From: Prevotellaceae bacterium
Lineage (GTDB): Bacteria; Bacteroidota; Bacteroidia; Bacteroidales; UBA932
Length of the DNA stretch: 7,013 bases
Assembly: GCA_031267155.1 (NCBI GenBank)
Contig: JAIRZR010000189.1
Location: forward strand, 1-7,013
Direction: 5' to 3'
Shown: piece by piece, positions 1 to 6,370 of the stretch
Layout: every line of letters begins with the position of its first letter
Position numbering within the stretch: the first letter of the stretch is position 1
Notes under the pieces: generated by a model
The model's database searches: none
What the model saw: only the letters and a program-made list of their open reading frames with translations
What the model was told of the DNA's origin: nothing
Translations under genes and position numbers: made by a program

Positions 1-2
1 CT

Positions 3-131
3 CACAATACTTTGAGTAAGAATCCTGATAAAACGTATACACCTCGAACACCTGCTCTATGCGCTGGAATAACAGATAAAGTATGGGACGTTAAATTTGC
101 ATTTAAAACTCCGTATATAGATGACAATTGA
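3..131 (+). CDS. C-terminal end of a gene entering from the left, probable transposase (partial)
   Basis: An open frame enters from the left edge and stops at TGA 129-131, giving about 42 residues. It reads as real protein, with a tail containing RTPALCAGITDKVW. A segment of the form RTPA-x-x-AGI-x-D-x-x-W near the C terminus is, from memory, typical of some DDE-type transposases and integrases of Bacteroidota insertion sequences. The IS family cannot be assigned from this fragment, and no catalytic residues are in view. No terminal inverted repeat was recognised in the bases after the stop. It could instead be the tail of an unrelated protein. I am fairly confident it is a coding end and moderately confident of the transposase call. 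Confidence 0.5.
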   Translation, partial: HNTLSKNPDKTYTPRTPALCAGITDKVWDVKFAFKTPYIDDN

Positions 132-382
132 AATATGACACTACCTATATTTCATGGTCTCAATTATAATGTTTTCTAATAATTTTGACAAAAGATTTCC
201 ATGCTTTTTCATTACCATGAATCCTTAAATTCGTACAATACCAGAATTGCCTCCACAAACAAAAAATATCGAAAGAATGTTGAATAAATTTTTCACGTGA
301 TTGTTATTCTTGTGATTAAAATTGAAGCAGGATGCCAGGATTTAAGGATTATTACGCCTCATTTATAATCCAGTTATCGTTT
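132..382. other. AT-rich intergenic stretch without a recognisable gene
   Basis: This lies between the left-edge gene tail and the end of the beta-propeller gene, so the two transcripts converge here. I see no RNA gene and no convincing GC-rich hairpin with a U-run that would serve as a terminator for either side. Small dyads exist, such as TCACGTGA at 293-300, but nothing assigns them a role. If the left gene is a transposase, the right end of its insertion sequence should fall in this stretch. Confidence 0.5.
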
Positions 383-1390
383 TTATGATTTTATGTCATA
401 GCGAGTAATGAGAAATCCTTCATTTTCATCATATGTTATGCCAAACAGGACACTGTCTGTTTTATCTACACAAAACGAAAAAACAGTTGTATCGACTTCG
501 AAGGTTTTTATATAAACACCGTTCCAGTCAAAAACAATGATTTTTTTGCCTCCTGTCGTCCGTACATTGCGTTCTCCATATCTCTCTCCAGAATAAAGCA
601 TATAACAATACTGATCCGTTCCATATACTCCTTTATAAGACATCACACAGTCATCATCCAGGATTATCCTTTGTGCATAACGTCCTTTAACATCATACGT
701 TTCATATTTTTTCGTCAATGACACTGCATCTTTCTTAACAGTATAAAATTCCAGATTATCACAATAATGAGTTCCCATAACAAAATGATTGCCATTGGGA
801 CTTGAGCGTAAGGCCCCCTGATATATAAAAAAACGTTCGACGGGATCCATTTTTTCTCCACGAAAAGGATATTTGCCCATATTACCGGTTGTTTTTCCAT
901 TTTCATCATACAATTTGTAACGCCCCTCTTCATATATTCCGATTCCGACAAACCCGCTTGATGTTGCGGCAATATTGGCAGGCCGGTCTTCAAATTGATA
1001 TTTCCGACTGATATGTGTTTGAAGAGTATCCACAATGTCTTTGATTTCATATTCATAACAACGTGCGTTTTGCATCTGAAAAACGTTCAATCTGTTTCCC
1101 GTTCCCGATACCGATAATTTTAAGGGTAAAATTATATCTTCCGGTCCTTGCCCGACACTTAAAAGCCTGTTATTATTTACATCAAGAACCGTTATTGCCT
1201 GTCCCTCATAAAAATCATAAAATATTATCAAAGAATCAATGCATACAATTTCTGCAGGCTTACCTATCAGACAGTCAATACTAAGCGTTTCCCCATATAA
1301 CTTGTGTTCTTTTCCAAAAAAAGATTCCGCAGTTTTGTTTTTTCCGCACGAACACAATAAAACACAAAATACTAATATATATCTATTCAT
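383..1390 (-). CDS. 6-bladed beta-propeller (BF3258/TolB-like) lipoprotein
   Basis: The 335-aa product starts with a short lipoprotein signal peptide. MNRY is followed by a hydrophobic core and a lipobox ending at Cys15 (LLCSC), so the mature protein should be lipid-anchored in the cell envelope. The rest is repeated beta-strand sequence. GQGPEDI at residues 80-86 matches the G-x-GP(G/E)E signature I associate with Bacteroidota 6-bladed propeller proteins of the BF3258/TolB-like group, and the length suits a single propeller. The function of that group is not established. The chosen ATG is the last of four in a tandem ATGA repeat and the only one giving the long frame. A Bacteroidota-type -7 box lies about 30 nt upstream. 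The preceding gene is an NVEALA-type peptide, a combination I recall as recurrent. Family call fairly firm, role unknown. Confidence 0.82.
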   Translation of the reverse strand: MNRYILVFCVLLCSCGKNKTAESFFGKEHKLYGETLSIDCLIGKPAEIVCIDSLIIFYDFYEGQAITVLDVNNNRLLSVGQGPEDIILPLKLSVSGTGNRLNVFQMQNARCYEYEIKDIVDTLQTHISRKYQFEDRPANIAATSSGFVGIGIYEEGRYKLYDENGKTTGNMGKYPFRGEKMDPVERFFIYQGALRSSPNGNHFVMGTHYCDNLEFYTVKKDAVSLTKKYETYDVKGRYAQRIILDDDCVMSYKGVYGTDQYCYMLYSGERYGERNVRTTGGKKIIVFDWNGVYIKTFEVDTTVFSFCVDKTDSVLFGITYDENEGFLITRYDIKS

Positions 1391-1402
1391 TCATTCATTC
1401 AT
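1387..1402 (-). repeat. Tandem (ATGA)4 tetranucleotide repeat at the start codon
   Basis: On the minus strand four copies of ATGA run directly into the beta-propeller gene. Each copy offers an ATG in a different frame. The first three hit a stop within four codons (TGA, TGA, TAG), and the fourth, at 1390-1388, opens the 335-aa frame. Gain or loss of a copy would not shift the gene's own frame. It would change the number of upstream mini-ORFs and the distance between promoter and start. Confidence 0.85.
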
Positions 1403-1419
1403 TATATTTAAGTCCTATA

Positions 1420-1427
1420 CAAACTTA
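1420..1427 (-). promoter_or_regulatory. Candidate Bacteroidota -7 box (TAAGTTTG) for the beta-propeller gene
   Basis: TAAGTTTG on the minus strand matches the Bacteroidota primary-sigma -7 consensus TAnnTTTG and lies about 30 nt before the ATG. A TTTTTTG lies only 12 nt upstream, closer than a normal -33 element, so the upstream half is poor. The box overlaps a perfect 6-bp dyad (AAACTT-N5-AAGTTT, 1421-1437). The gene may also be reached by read-through from the genes upstream. Confidence 0.4.
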
Positions 1428-1437
1428 TTACAAGTTT
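1421..1437. promoter_or_regulatory. Perfect dyad AAACTT-ATTAC-AAGTTT, possible operator
   Basis: This is a 6-bp perfect inverted repeat with a 5-nt spacer in the intergenic gap before the beta-propeller gene, overlapping the candidate -7 box. The position suits a repressor site. In AT-rich DNA a dyad of this size can arise by chance, so the assignment is tentative. Confidence 0.3.
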
Positions 1438-1522
1438 ATCAAAAAATGCCTAATTAATTAAAACGAGGACTATTTTCCCGTTCCAATTATTTTTCATTTT
1501 TAGCCTTTATGACTACTCTTTT

Positions 1523-1753
1523 TTAATATTGCGGCTGAGGACATTCCATCATATAGATCCCTTTGCAGTAACCACACCATTCATAAGGGCAAGTTGAGGA
1601 ACAATTGCCCAATGCTGTACAATCTGTATCTTCACTTGCCAATGCTTCAATATTAGCTAATCCAATAGCTGACAATTCACTTTGCTGCGTATTTAAATTC
1701 AGTTTACAATGCACAAAACTGCCCCGCACGTGGTATAATTCTTTTTCAAGCAT
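1523..1753 (-). pseudogene. NVEALA-family small Cys-rich exported peptide, frameshifted in the signal peptide
   Basis: The 76-codon frame contains ELSAIGLANIEALA, the hallmark of Bacteroidales NVEALA-family peptides (here NIEALA), followed by a tail with six cysteines ending ECPQPQY. Family members normally begin with a short Lys-rich N terminus and a hydrophobic export signal. In this frame the N terminus (MLEKELYHVRGSFVHC) is not a signal peptide. The overlapping frame from TTG at 1749 reads KKNYTTCGAVLCIVN before a stop at 1699, which is exactly the expected leader. An indel near the junction, about 1700-1710, would join them. Either the gene is inactivated or the read has an error. GGAG lies a few bases upstream. 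The gene starts 26 nt after the 93-aa ORF and precedes the beta-propeller gene by 132 nt. The function of NVEALA peptides is not established. Confidence 0.68.
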
Positions 1754-1779
1754 TGTTCTCCGTATCAGCTTTCTGGGAG

Positions 1780-2061
1780 TTAATACAAGTCTTCAGAATA
1801 CAGTATATCTTTTATTTTTGTAATCTGTCCACAATCAAAAGCAATATCGGACGCTTCCAGGCGATCTACAAATCTGCCTTTTGATGTTAAAAATCCCTGA
1901 TCGCACGGTTTTTTAGATACTTCGTCTGGAAATCTCTGATAAATATCATTATGACGCAAACCGATTTCAATAAATTGAAGCTCGTTGGACAAATTGGACG
2001 TTTTTCGATTTAATCTTTTAATTGCAGCGCAAATTATATATTCCTGCGTATTGTCTATCAT
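1780..2061 (-). CDS. Conserved hypothetical protein, 93 aa
   Basis: This is a small soluble protein with no signal peptide, membrane segment or lipobox. Its central segment QGFLTSKGRFVDRLEA (residues 55-70), followed by IAFDCGQI, resembles a short conserved protein found in phages and bacteria with a pattern like QGF-(V/L)-T-S-x-GRFVDR-x-EA-x-x-IA-x-x-x-GQ. I recall the pattern but know of no established function, so none is given. The ATG lies 27 nt after the DUF4249 stop and the stop lies 26 nt before the NVEALA peptide gene, so co-transcription is plausible. No strong Shine-Dalgarno is visible, which is normal in Bacteroidota. The base composition is more AT-rich than the receptor genes upstream, suggesting a separate origin. 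Confidence 0.65.
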   Translation of the reverse strand: MIDNTQEYIICAAIKRLNRKTSNLSNELQFIEIGLRHNDIYQRFPDEVSKKPCDQGFLTSKGRFVDRLEASDIAFDCGQITKIKDILYSEDLY

Positions 2062-2077
2062 CGTTTTTATTTTAGAC

Positions 2078-2101
2078 GGCGCCGGTTTTCACTCCGGCAC
2101 C
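2078..2101 (-). other. Hairpin enclosing the DUF4249 stop codon
   Basis: On the minus strand GGTGCCGG and CCGGCGCC form an 8-bp stem with one G-T wobble around an 8-nt loop that contains the TGA stop of the DUF4249 gene. The bases after the stem are A-rich rather than T-rich, so it does not look like an intrinsic terminator. A role in mRNA processing or in limiting translation of the downstream 93-aa gene is possible but unproven. Confidence 0.45.
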
Positions 2102-2976
2102 ACTGTTTTCACTGTCGAAAAGGCGTAGGTGGTGAAATATCCGATTCCTCCGCCGGAAATATTGGTAGTGATATTTGAAGCCGGACCTCCGAAAAACGGA
2201 TTTTCGCCGTTCATTTCCTGCTGACACTGGTTTATGAACTCATAATAGCCCTTTTCTATACGGCAAAGGGAGAAGGTAATCGTGTCTCCGGGACTGAGAT
2301 ATACACGTGGATTCCTGTTTTCGCCGTCATCCCTGTTTTCGATCTTTTCCCTGTCCCGTTCGTCGCTGAATCCCCGTATCATAAGTCCGTTTATATACTG
2401 TCCGTCGAGCGTCGCGTCCGACATCGGCGAAAGGCGGTCGATGGAAGCCAGAATGATGGAATCGTTAAGCCTGTATCTTCCCAGATAATAGTCTTCGCCG
2501 GGAGCGTCCTGCGCATAAAGATTCAGCGTGTAGAATCTGTTTCCCATCAAACTCATCTCCTGTATCGTTACGGAATCGACCTCAACGGCGCTCAGCATCG
2601 TCGATGTGGCAGTATATGTTTCCCTGATCCCGTCGCTGTCGAAATCCGTTTCGACGCTGAGCGAATAAGTCCTGCCGGGGATTCCGGCGGTTCTGCTTAC
2701 CGTCACATACAGTCCGGGGACGGTATCGACTTCGTGGAAACTGATCAGCGTGTTGTCCGAGCTTATCTTCACAGTCGCCCCGGAGATGCCCCTGTTAGGC
2801 GCGGTGTCGAAATACGGGGACGAGGCGGAGACCTTTATTGCATGATAGCCCGGCTCGTCGGTCAGGTATCCGTAGATGACAATCACCGGCGGCGAATTGT
2901 CTGTCTTTATGTCAAACGGCTCGACGCAGGAGAGCAGCGATGCAAGAATAAGCGTAAGGGATAAATATTTCCTCAT
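2089..2976 (-). CDS. DUF4249 outer-membrane lipoprotein partnered with the TonB receptor
   Basis: The 295-aa product begins MRKYLSLTLILASLLSC, a lipoprotein signal peptide with lipobox LLSC and lipidation at Cys17. The VEPFDI that follows is typical of DUF4249 proteins, as is the glycine-rich GGGIGYFTTYAFS end. The frame is open 13 codons further upstream, but that longer start overlaps the receptor gene and puts polar residues before the signal peptide, so the ATG at 2976 is preferred. It lies 4 nt after the receptor stop. In Bacteroidota, DUF4249 genes characteristically sit directly behind a TonB-dependent receptor with a carboxypeptidase-regulatory-like domain. By analogy with SusD-type proteins it may be an accessory ligand-handling lipoprotein, but no DUF4249 ligand is established. 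No obvious acidic surface-export signal follows the Cys. Confidence 0.85.
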   Translation of the reverse strand: MRKYLSLTLILASLLSCVEPFDIKTDNSPPVIVIYGYLTDEPGYHAIKVSASSPYFDTAPNRGISGATVKISSDNTLISFHEVDTVPGLYVTVSRTAGIPGRTYSLSVETDFDSDGIRETYTATSTMLSAVEVDSVTIQEMSLMGNRFYTLNLYAQDAPGEDYYLGRYRLNDSIILASIDRLSPMSDATLDGQYINGLMIRGFSDERDREKIENRDDGENRNPRVYLSPGDTITFSLCRIEKGYYEFINQCQQEMNGENPFFGGPASNITTNISGGGIGYFTTYAFSTVKTVVPE

Positions 2977-2980
2977 TTCT

Positions 2981-5341
2981 TTAAAACTTAAAATTATACG
3001 TAACTGAAGGGACAAAGCGGAAAAGGTAAACCATGTCGGAGGTCGGCGTCGCCGTTTTAACCTGACTGTATGTGATCAGCCAGGGATTTTTCCGTCCGTA
3101 TGCATTGTAGAGCGAGACGTTCCACTCTCCCTGCCAGCGTTTTTTCGAATCGGGTTTGGGGATATAGTTCAGCGAAAGGTCGAGGCGGTGGTACGCGGGT
3201 CTGCGGTATTCGTTGCGTCCCGAATAGATCGGGAAATACGCCCCGTCCACCTCGAACCGCCCGGTGGGATATGTTGTCGGCGTGCCGGAAGCGAAGACCC
3301 ATGTTGCCGAGACGTTCAGCTTTCTGGAAAAATCGTAGTTCAGCGCAATGTTGATGGCATGCGTCTTGTCGTACGGGGCGAGATACGTTTTTCCATTATT
3401 GATTTCGGGGATTGTGCGCTCCGAGCGCGAAAGCGTATAGTTCACAAAACCCGTTAGCCTGCCGGAATTTTTCCTTGCCATAAATTCTATGCCGTATGCG
3501 TTTCCCGTACCGATGCGGACGTCTCCCTCGAGATACTGGTTCAAAAGCAGTTCGGCATGTTCGGCAAAATCAATCACTCCGTGCAGTTTCTTATAGTACA
3601 TTTCGACAGACGTTTCGTACATGTTGTTTTTAAAGTTGCGGAAATATCCGGCGGAAAACATGTCCACCGTCTGGGGCTTGATATTCGGGCTTGCCGGGAA
3701 CCAGATGTTTACCGGAGAACCCGCCGAGGAGTTTTCCGCCAGCTGGATAAACTGCACGTTGCGCGCATAGTTTGCCTTCACCGACGAACTCCCGTCGATG
3801 AGGAAGACGCCGCCCGCACGCGGCTCAAGCCGTCCGTATGCATTGTATATCCCTCCGCTGTAGCGGGTGGAATCGCGGACATTGTGACTGCCGTCGTAGT
3901 TGAATATGATGATTTTACCCAGATTCTGGAACACAGACCAGCGGAGACCGTAGCGGAAAGTCAGCCGCTTGGAAAGCTTCTGCTCGTTCGACAGATATAC
4001 GGCATGTTCCAGGGCGCTGCTTCCCTGAACCTCGTAGTCGGGATAGCCCTCCACGGATACGTGTCCGGGCGAAAAGCGGTGCAGCGTACTCGAAATCCCG
4101 TAGTTCAGGTTCCACAGTCCGTTTATGCGCGTATCGAAATCGGCTTTGAATGCAACGTCAAAGATTCCCGCATTCCAGTATGCCTCCATGTTTTCCATGT
4201 CCGAGCCAAGACCGTAGCCATAGCTGCTGGTATTGACGCTTACTCTCGAAAACCATTTCGGCGAAAATGTATGCTTCCACGTCAGTGAGGCGGTGGCGTT
4301 TCCATAGTCAAACTGACCGACTTCCGCGGCAAACATGTCCCTGCCGTAATATCCGCCCAGCTCGATCCGGTCTTTTGCCGAAAGGCGGTGCGAAAGCTTG
4401 ACGTTCATGTCGTAGAAATAGACGGACGAGTGTCTCAGGGCTTCATCTTTCGCCAGGGCGAGAAAAATGTCGGCATAGCTGCGGCGTCCCCCGATCAGCC
4501 AGGACGTGCGCTCGCCGAGATTGCCCTCGAGCATCAGCCGCGCGGATATCAGCCCGACGCCTCCCGTGCCGTGAAACCCCTGCGGATTGTCCGATTTTGT
4601 TTCGACGCTCAGCAGCGACGAGAGGCGTCCGCCGTATTTCAGCGGCAAATCGCCCTTGAACAGCTCCAGCCCGCTGACGACGTCGTTGTTGAACACCGAG
4701 AAAAAACCCAGGAGATGGGAGGCGTTGTAAACGGTGGTATTGTCCAGCAGGATAAGATTCTGGTCGGGAGAACCGCCGCGCACACTGAATCCCGAACCGC
4801 CTTCGGCTGTCGCCTGTACTCCCGGCAGAAGCTGGATGGCTTTAAGCACGTCCACTTCGCCCATCAGCACCGGCAGACGCTGTATTTCCCTTATGCTCAT
4901 CCGCTCCACACCCATGTTTACGCTCGATACATTGGCGTCCCTGTCGCGCCCGAATACCGTTACCGTCTCCAGTTCCTGGACATTGGGCTTGAGCTGTATG
5001 TCCAGCGTTTGCGCGGCATTGAGTTCGACGGGAAATTCCACGGTCTCGTAGCCGATGAAAGCGGCGCAAATGGTGTACTTCCCCCTGTCTAAAGGCAGAA
5101 TGTACTTTCCCCTGTCATCGGATATGACTCCGCTTGAAGTCCCTTTTGCAAAAACCGAAGCTCCCGCAAGAGTTTCTCCCGTCCTGATATCCGTAACGGT
5201 TCCCCTGACTGTCGCCTTTTGCCGGCTGTCCTGTCCCGGGGCGGAATAACTGCAGAATATTGTAAGTATAAGGATTAGCCCCTCAAAAATATATCTTCTA
5301 AAAGCTTGTGCATATTGTCGTTCTACTCTTTTGTATTTCAT
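2981..5341 (-). CDS. TonB-dependent outer-membrane receptor with N-terminal carboxypeptidase-regulatory-like domain
   Basis: This 786-aa protein should drive TonB/ExbBD-powered import across the outer membrane. Residues 1-37 form a signal peptide with an unusually long charged N-region and the hydrophobic core LILILTIF. Residues 44-118 are a carboxypeptidase-regulatory-like beta-sandwich (VRGTVTD, then GASV, GKY and FIGYET). ETVTVF at 125-130 is a candidate TonB box. The plug spans about 137-250 and includes LPGVQ, FSVRGG and LILLDN. The remainder is the 22-stranded barrel, ending in YNFKF with the terminal Phe expected for BAM-dependent insertion. There is no STN domain, so direct anti-sigma signalling is unlikely. 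No other Met occurs before residue 143, which fixes the start, and GAGG lies 6 nt upstream. The DUF4249 partner follows by 4 nt. The ligand cannot be read from the sequence; candidates include metal chelates, peptides and glycans. Confidence 0.93.
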   Translation of the reverse strand: MKYKRVERQYAQAFRRYIFEGLILILTIFCSYSAPGQDSRQKATVRGTVTDIRTGETLAGASVFAKGTSSGVISDDRGKYILPLDRGKYTICAAFIGYETVEFPVELNAAQTLDIQLKPNVQELETVTVFGRDRDANVSSVNMGVERMSIREIQRLPVLMGEVDVLKAIQLLPGVQATAEGGSGFSVRGGSPDQNLILLDNTTVYNASHLLGFFSVFNNDVVSGLELFKGDLPLKYGGRLSSLLSVETKSDNPQGFHGTGGVGLISARLMLEGNLGERTSWLIGGRRSYADIFLALAKDEALRHSSVYFYDMNVKLSHRLSAKDRIELGGYYGRDMFAAEVGQFDYGNATASLTWKHTFSPKWFSRVSVNTSSYGYGLGSDMENMEAYWNAGIFDVAFKADFDTRINGLWNLNYGISSTLHRFSPGHVSVEGYPDYEVQGSSALEHAVYLSNEQKLSKRLTFRYGLRWSVFQNLGKIIIFNYDGSHNVRDSTRYSGGIYNAYGRLEPRAGGVFLIDGSSSVKANYARNVQFIQLAENSSAGSPVNIWFPASPNIKPQTVDMFSAGYFRNFKNNMYETSVEMYYKKLHGVIDFAEHAELLLNQYLEGDVRIGTGNAYGIEFMARKNSGRLTGFVNYTLSRSERTIPEINNGKTYLAPYDKTHAINIALNYDFSRKLNVSATWVFASGTPTTYPTGRFEVDGAYFPIYSGRNEYRRPAYHRLDLSLNYIPKPDSKKRWQGEWNVSLYNAYGRKNPWLITYSQVKTATPTSDMVYLFRFVPSVTYNFKF

Positions 5342-5363
5342 TATATCCTCAATAAATCGGGTA

Positions 5364-5371
5364 CAAAGATA
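5364..5371 (-). promoter_or_regulatory. Bacteroidota -7 box (TATCTTTG) for the receptor operon
   Basis: TATCTTTG on the minus strand exactly fits TAnnTTTG and lies 22 nt before the receptor ATG, giving a short leader with a GAGG just before the start. The -33 region falls in T-rich sequence (TTTTAGTTTTT) without a clear TTTG. The probable left end of the degenerate IS begins at about 5400, so the original upstream region may have been replaced by the insertion. Confidence 0.55.
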
Positions 5372-5442
5372 GCAAAAGAGTTAAAAACTAAAAGTTGGCT
5401 GTCATGTCCTGATATAGCTATACAGACAAAATTGGTAAAGAT

Positions 5443-5822
5443 ATGACAAAAAGTAAGAAAAAGTCCTTTCGGTACAGTAGTTGCTTTAAGGAAAAAGTAG
5501 TTGAAGAAGTATCTTCCGGCTCGAGCGTAAGTGAAGTATGTCGCCGGTACGGGATAAATGGCGCAGGTACCCGTCCAGACGTGGATAAGGAAATTTGGTC
5601 GGGACGAATTGTTAAACACAGTAATACGAATAGAAATGAAAGGAGAAGGAGACAGATTGAAGGAATTGGAATCTGAGATCAGGGCGCTGAAAATAGCGGT
5701 TGCTGAAAAGACGATGGCGCTTGACGCCATGGAGAAGCCTGCTGAGATAGCGAACATGCATTACGGGACGGATATAAAAAAAAAATTTCGGACCGAGACC
5801 ATTAGCGGGACAAAAGAGATGA
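5443..5822 (+). pseudogene. IS3-family transposase OrfA, frameshifted
   Basis: The protein starts MTKSKKKSFRYSS and continues through a helix-turn-helix typical of IS3 OrfA (EEVSSGSSVSEVCRRYGI). Near 5570-5572, in GGTACCCGTCC, one extra C moves the frame; the expected continuation VQTWIRKFGRDELL is read in the next frame. A leucine-heptad segment (LKELESEIRALKIAVAE) follows, then the OrfA tail HYGTDIKK. With nine instead of ten A residues at 5776-5785, the tail would read KKNFGPRP and stop at 5820-5822, overlapping the orfB ATG as ATGA, the usual IS3 arrangement. OrfA is the DNA-binding subunit of the two-part transposase. Normal length is about 125 aa, and this copy would match that if repaired. 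Confidence 0.7.
5776..5785 (+). repeat. A10 homopolymer at the orfA/orfB junction
   Basis: Ten consecutive A residues lie where IS3-family elements carry the slippery run used for programmed frameshifting between orfA and orfB. With ten A the two frames are fused. With nine A orfA would end at its own stop beside the orfB ATG. The extra A may be a mutation, a sequencing slip, or a substrate for transcriptional slippage. Confidence 0.6.
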
Positions 5823-6255
5823 AAGGGCACAGTATAAGGTTTTTAAGTATTTTTTTTGGTTATACCCATGACGGCTGTTACAAGTCGATGGAACATGGTT
5901 CAGCATCGGAATTGAACCGTGAAGTGTTAATTTCTTCAGTACAGGAGATCCGCAGGGAGCACCCCCGCATGGGTGGTAAAAAGATGTATTATCTTCCTGT
6001 CGATCTGACATCAAGCCTTCATGTTGGACGGGATAAATTTTCAAAATACCTGGAAAATCGGATTTGCTTGTTAAGCGTAAAAGAAGCAGCACTAAAACGA
6101 CCAAATTCGTACCACCGGTTTCACGTGTATAAATATGAATCAGTATATATCTGTCCCGTAAGTTTCATCAGCAAAAAATACAGAAGATTCAAGAGTATAA
6201 TCTCTTCCGTAATGAATATAAACAGAAGAAATTTCTTATGACGCCAGATATCTTT
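5819..6255 (+). pseudogene. IS3-family transposase OrfB, internally deleted
   Basis: From ATG 5819 the product reads MKGHSIRFLSIFFGYTHDG, then EIRREHPRMGGKKMYYL, GRDKFSKYL and SYHRFHVYK. This is the N-terminal part of an IS3-family OrfB, which precedes the rve/DDE catalytic domain. After HRFHVYK the similarity stops, and the frame continues as low-complexity sequence to TGA 6239-6241. The D, D and E catalytic residues and surrounding core are absent. In another frame from 6139, the segment EYNLFRNEYKQKKFLMTP looks like the YN-x-x-R-x(6-9)-TP motif found near the C terminus of these transposases. This suggests an internal deletion joined the two ends out of frame. The N-terminal call is firm; the tail remnant is an inference. 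Confidence 0.62.
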
Positions 6256-6370
6256 CATAAATTGAAGTTGAAAATTGAAAATTTCGCGATGCATTGCTAT
6301 ATTATACTGTGTGATGCATAATTTTGAGTACAGTCGAAAATCGGATTAGCCCGATGGCACAAATAGGCTC

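Larger units (their letters stand above)
5400..6255 (+). mobile_element. Degenerate IS3-family insertion sequence
   Basis: The region contains an orfA, an overlapping orfB start and a possible orfB tail, all on the plus strand and in the order expected for an IS3-family element. It is inactive: orfA has a frameshift, the orfA/orfB overlap carries an extra A, and the catalytic middle of orfB is missing. The left boundary is placed at the sequence before orfA (GTCATGTCCTGATATAGC, from 5401). The right boundary is uncertain. An ATATAGC-like match lies inverted near 6296-6303, but it is too short to call a terminal repeat, so the right limit given is the end of the recognisable orfB tail. Confidence 0.65.

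Noticed and set aside
715..1056. 113-aa open frame on the minus strand inside the propeller gene
   Set aside because: It overlaps the 335-aa lipoprotein gene on the same strand in a different frame and has no signal or domain of its own.
2071..2103. Intrinsic terminator at the end of DUF4249
   Set aside because: The stem is good, but the following bases on the minus strand are A-rich instead of T-rich, and the plus-strand reading also lacks a U-run directly after the stem.
2977..3015. Longer start for the DUF4249 protein
   Set aside because: It would overlap the receptor stop and place a polar stretch ahead of the lipoprotein signal peptide. The ATG at 2976 puts the signal peptide at the N terminus.
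3557..4288. 243-aa open frame on the plus strand
   Set aside because: It lies antisense inside the TonB receptor gene, lacks any recognisable domain, and is explained by the high GC of the receptor coding strand. The same applies to the other plus-strand frames between 2282 and 5249.
5341..5757. 138-aa open frame on the minus strand across the receptor promoter and orfA
   Set aside because: It is antisense to the IS3 OrfA helix-turn-helix and leucine-heptad coding, and it covers the receptor promoter and start. The composition is that of a shadow frame.
5802..6104. 100-aa open frame on the minus strand
   Set aside because: It is antisense to the recognisable N-terminal part of OrfB.
6290..6320. 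Right terminal inverted repeat of the IS3 remnant
   Set aside because: Only about seven bases (ATATAGC/GCTATAT) match the left end in inverted orientation, too few in AT-rich DNA to call a repeat.
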